A stretch of 64,000 nt of DNA, from positions 3,345,501 through 3,409,500 of the forward strand of contig NZ_AP023441.1 of NCBI RefSeq assembly GCF_019976755.1. The letters are read 5' to 3'. Positions 63,723-64,000 of the stretch are shown piece by piece. The number at the start of each line of letters is the position of its first letter. Position 1 is the first letter of the stretch. The stretch comes from Nostoc sp. MS1. GTDB lineage: Bacteria; Cyanobacteriota; Cyanobacteriia; Cyanobacteriales; Nostocaceae. The position numbers were made by a program, and so were the translations under genes. Under the pieces are notes generated by a model. The model was not told the DNA's origin and did not search any database. It worked only from the letters and a program-made list of their open reading frames with translations.

Positions 63723-64000
63723 CTAGGCAAAGGGATTGTTACCACCTGCAAAGGGATTGCTACCACCTGCAAAAGGATTCTCACCGCCTGCAAAAGGATT
63801 GCTACCGCCTGCAAAGGGATTCTCACCGCCTGCAAAAGGATTGCTACCGCCTGCAAAAGGATTGCTACCGCCTGCAAAAGGATTGCTACCGCCTGCAAAA
63901 GGATTGCTACCGCCTGCAAAGGGATTTTCACCACCTTCAAAAGGATTACTACCGCTACCGCCAGTTAGAGGATCGGCGCTAGTAGCCTGATTGATAGCAG
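63723..64000 (-). CDS. NPF-repeat protein, C-terminal part (runs off window)
   Basis: A leftward frame open from the window edge to a stop at 63723-63725, 92 codons. The text is almost entirely seven-residue repeats SNPFAGG/ENPFAGG (11 NPF motifs), after AINQATSADPLTGGSG at the edge. The Gly-rich repeats suggest a disordered or fibrous tail. NPF motifs also occur in the neighbouring 380-residue protein (NPFTGE, NPFLTGG), so the two are probably related in origin. The start and any sorting signal lie outside the window. Confidence 0.75.
   Translation of the reverse strand, partial: AINQATSADPLTGGSGSNPFEGGENPFAGGSNPFAGGSNPFAGGSNPFAGGSNPFAGGENPFAGGSNPFAGGENPFAGGSNPFAGGNNPFA
63727..63957. repeat. 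Eleven 21-bp tandem repeats (NPF coding)
   Basis: Unit aaaggattgctaccgcctgc plus one base, nearly identical from copy to copy, with a few third-position variants and a ctcacc alternative (Glu for Ser). The multiple of three keeps several frames open on both strands, which makes false reading frames of 74-90 codons. Confidence 0.9.

Noticed and set aside
63710..63990. Frames of 74-90 codons on both strands at the right edge (LLPPAKG- and LQKDCYR-type repeats).
   Set aside because: The 21-bp repeat keeps several frames open; only the NPFAGG frame matches a motif seen in the neighbouring protein.

Overview
The window is chromosomal DNA from a filamentous, probably heterocyst-forming cyanobacterium of the Nostoc/Anabaena type. 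The evidence is psbB/psbT, chlP, a ChlH-type magnesium chelatase subunit and rpaA; very frequent HIP1 octamers (GCGATCGC); and many intergenic short tandem repeats (gtcatta-, agtccat-, attcaaa-like heptamers and 'ctccccactccc' runs) of the kind that litter Nostocales genomes. No rRNA or tRNA gene was found.

Layout. 1-2.4 kb: a DevC/DevB-type ABC export system read leftward, facing a divergent PadR regulator across a multi-site palindromic operator. 2.7-8.4 kb: small orphan proteins, then psbB-psbT (photosystem II), ribosomal protein S1 and a HAD hydrolase. 8.4-13.6 kb: two Uma2-fold proteins, a Tat-exported PhoX-like protein, a PEP-CTERM protein, and about 1.1 kb of decayed sequence. 13.6-18.1 kb: rpaA, a MITE-like element, chlP, a YidD protein with an odd Cys/Asp tail, and a CysA-type ATPase. 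18.2-19.9 kb: the first of two apparently identical 1,675-bp insertion sequences. 20-27.3 kb: an HTH protein, Uma2 genes (one frameshifted), pdhB, secD-secF, an Imm11-like protein and a GNAT protein. 27.3-30 kb: a degenerate histidine kinase, a zinc-ribbon protein and a decayed family-4 glycosyltransferase. 30-43.1 kb: exonuclease III, a Ycf39-like protein, an HlyD-type adaptor, a lipoxygenase, a two-gene split photolyase-like pair, a large membrane protein, Uma2 with a coiled-coil tail, tldD, coaE and a dienelactone hydrolase. 43.2-51 kb: metH and a ChlH paralogue, divergent, with a possible small RNA or attenuator between them. 51-55.3 kb: pentapeptide-repeat, HPP-family, alpha/beta-hydrolase and DJ-1/PfpI genes and a GAF-LuxR regulator. 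55.3-57 kb: the second IS copy. 57-61.8 kb: dus, an F420-reductase-like protein, a Gfo/Idh/MocA oxidoreductase, and a Tat-exported molybdopterin oxidoreductase beside a frameshifted cytochrome b561. 61.8-64 kb: a degenerate CRISPR-like repeat pair and two genes coding for repeat proteins (NGNW and NPF repeats), the second running off the window.

Most genes are single housekeeping or accessory transcription units; clear operons are devB-devC, psbB-psbT, secD-secF and probably the photolyase-like pair. The points most worth following are the split photolyase-like pair, the NGNW/NPF repeat-protein locus, intergenic-type repeats read in frame inside chlH and metH, the hairpin-terminated transcript candidate upstream of metH, the CRISPR-like relic, and several genes broken by one small frameshift (Uma2, cytochrome b561).
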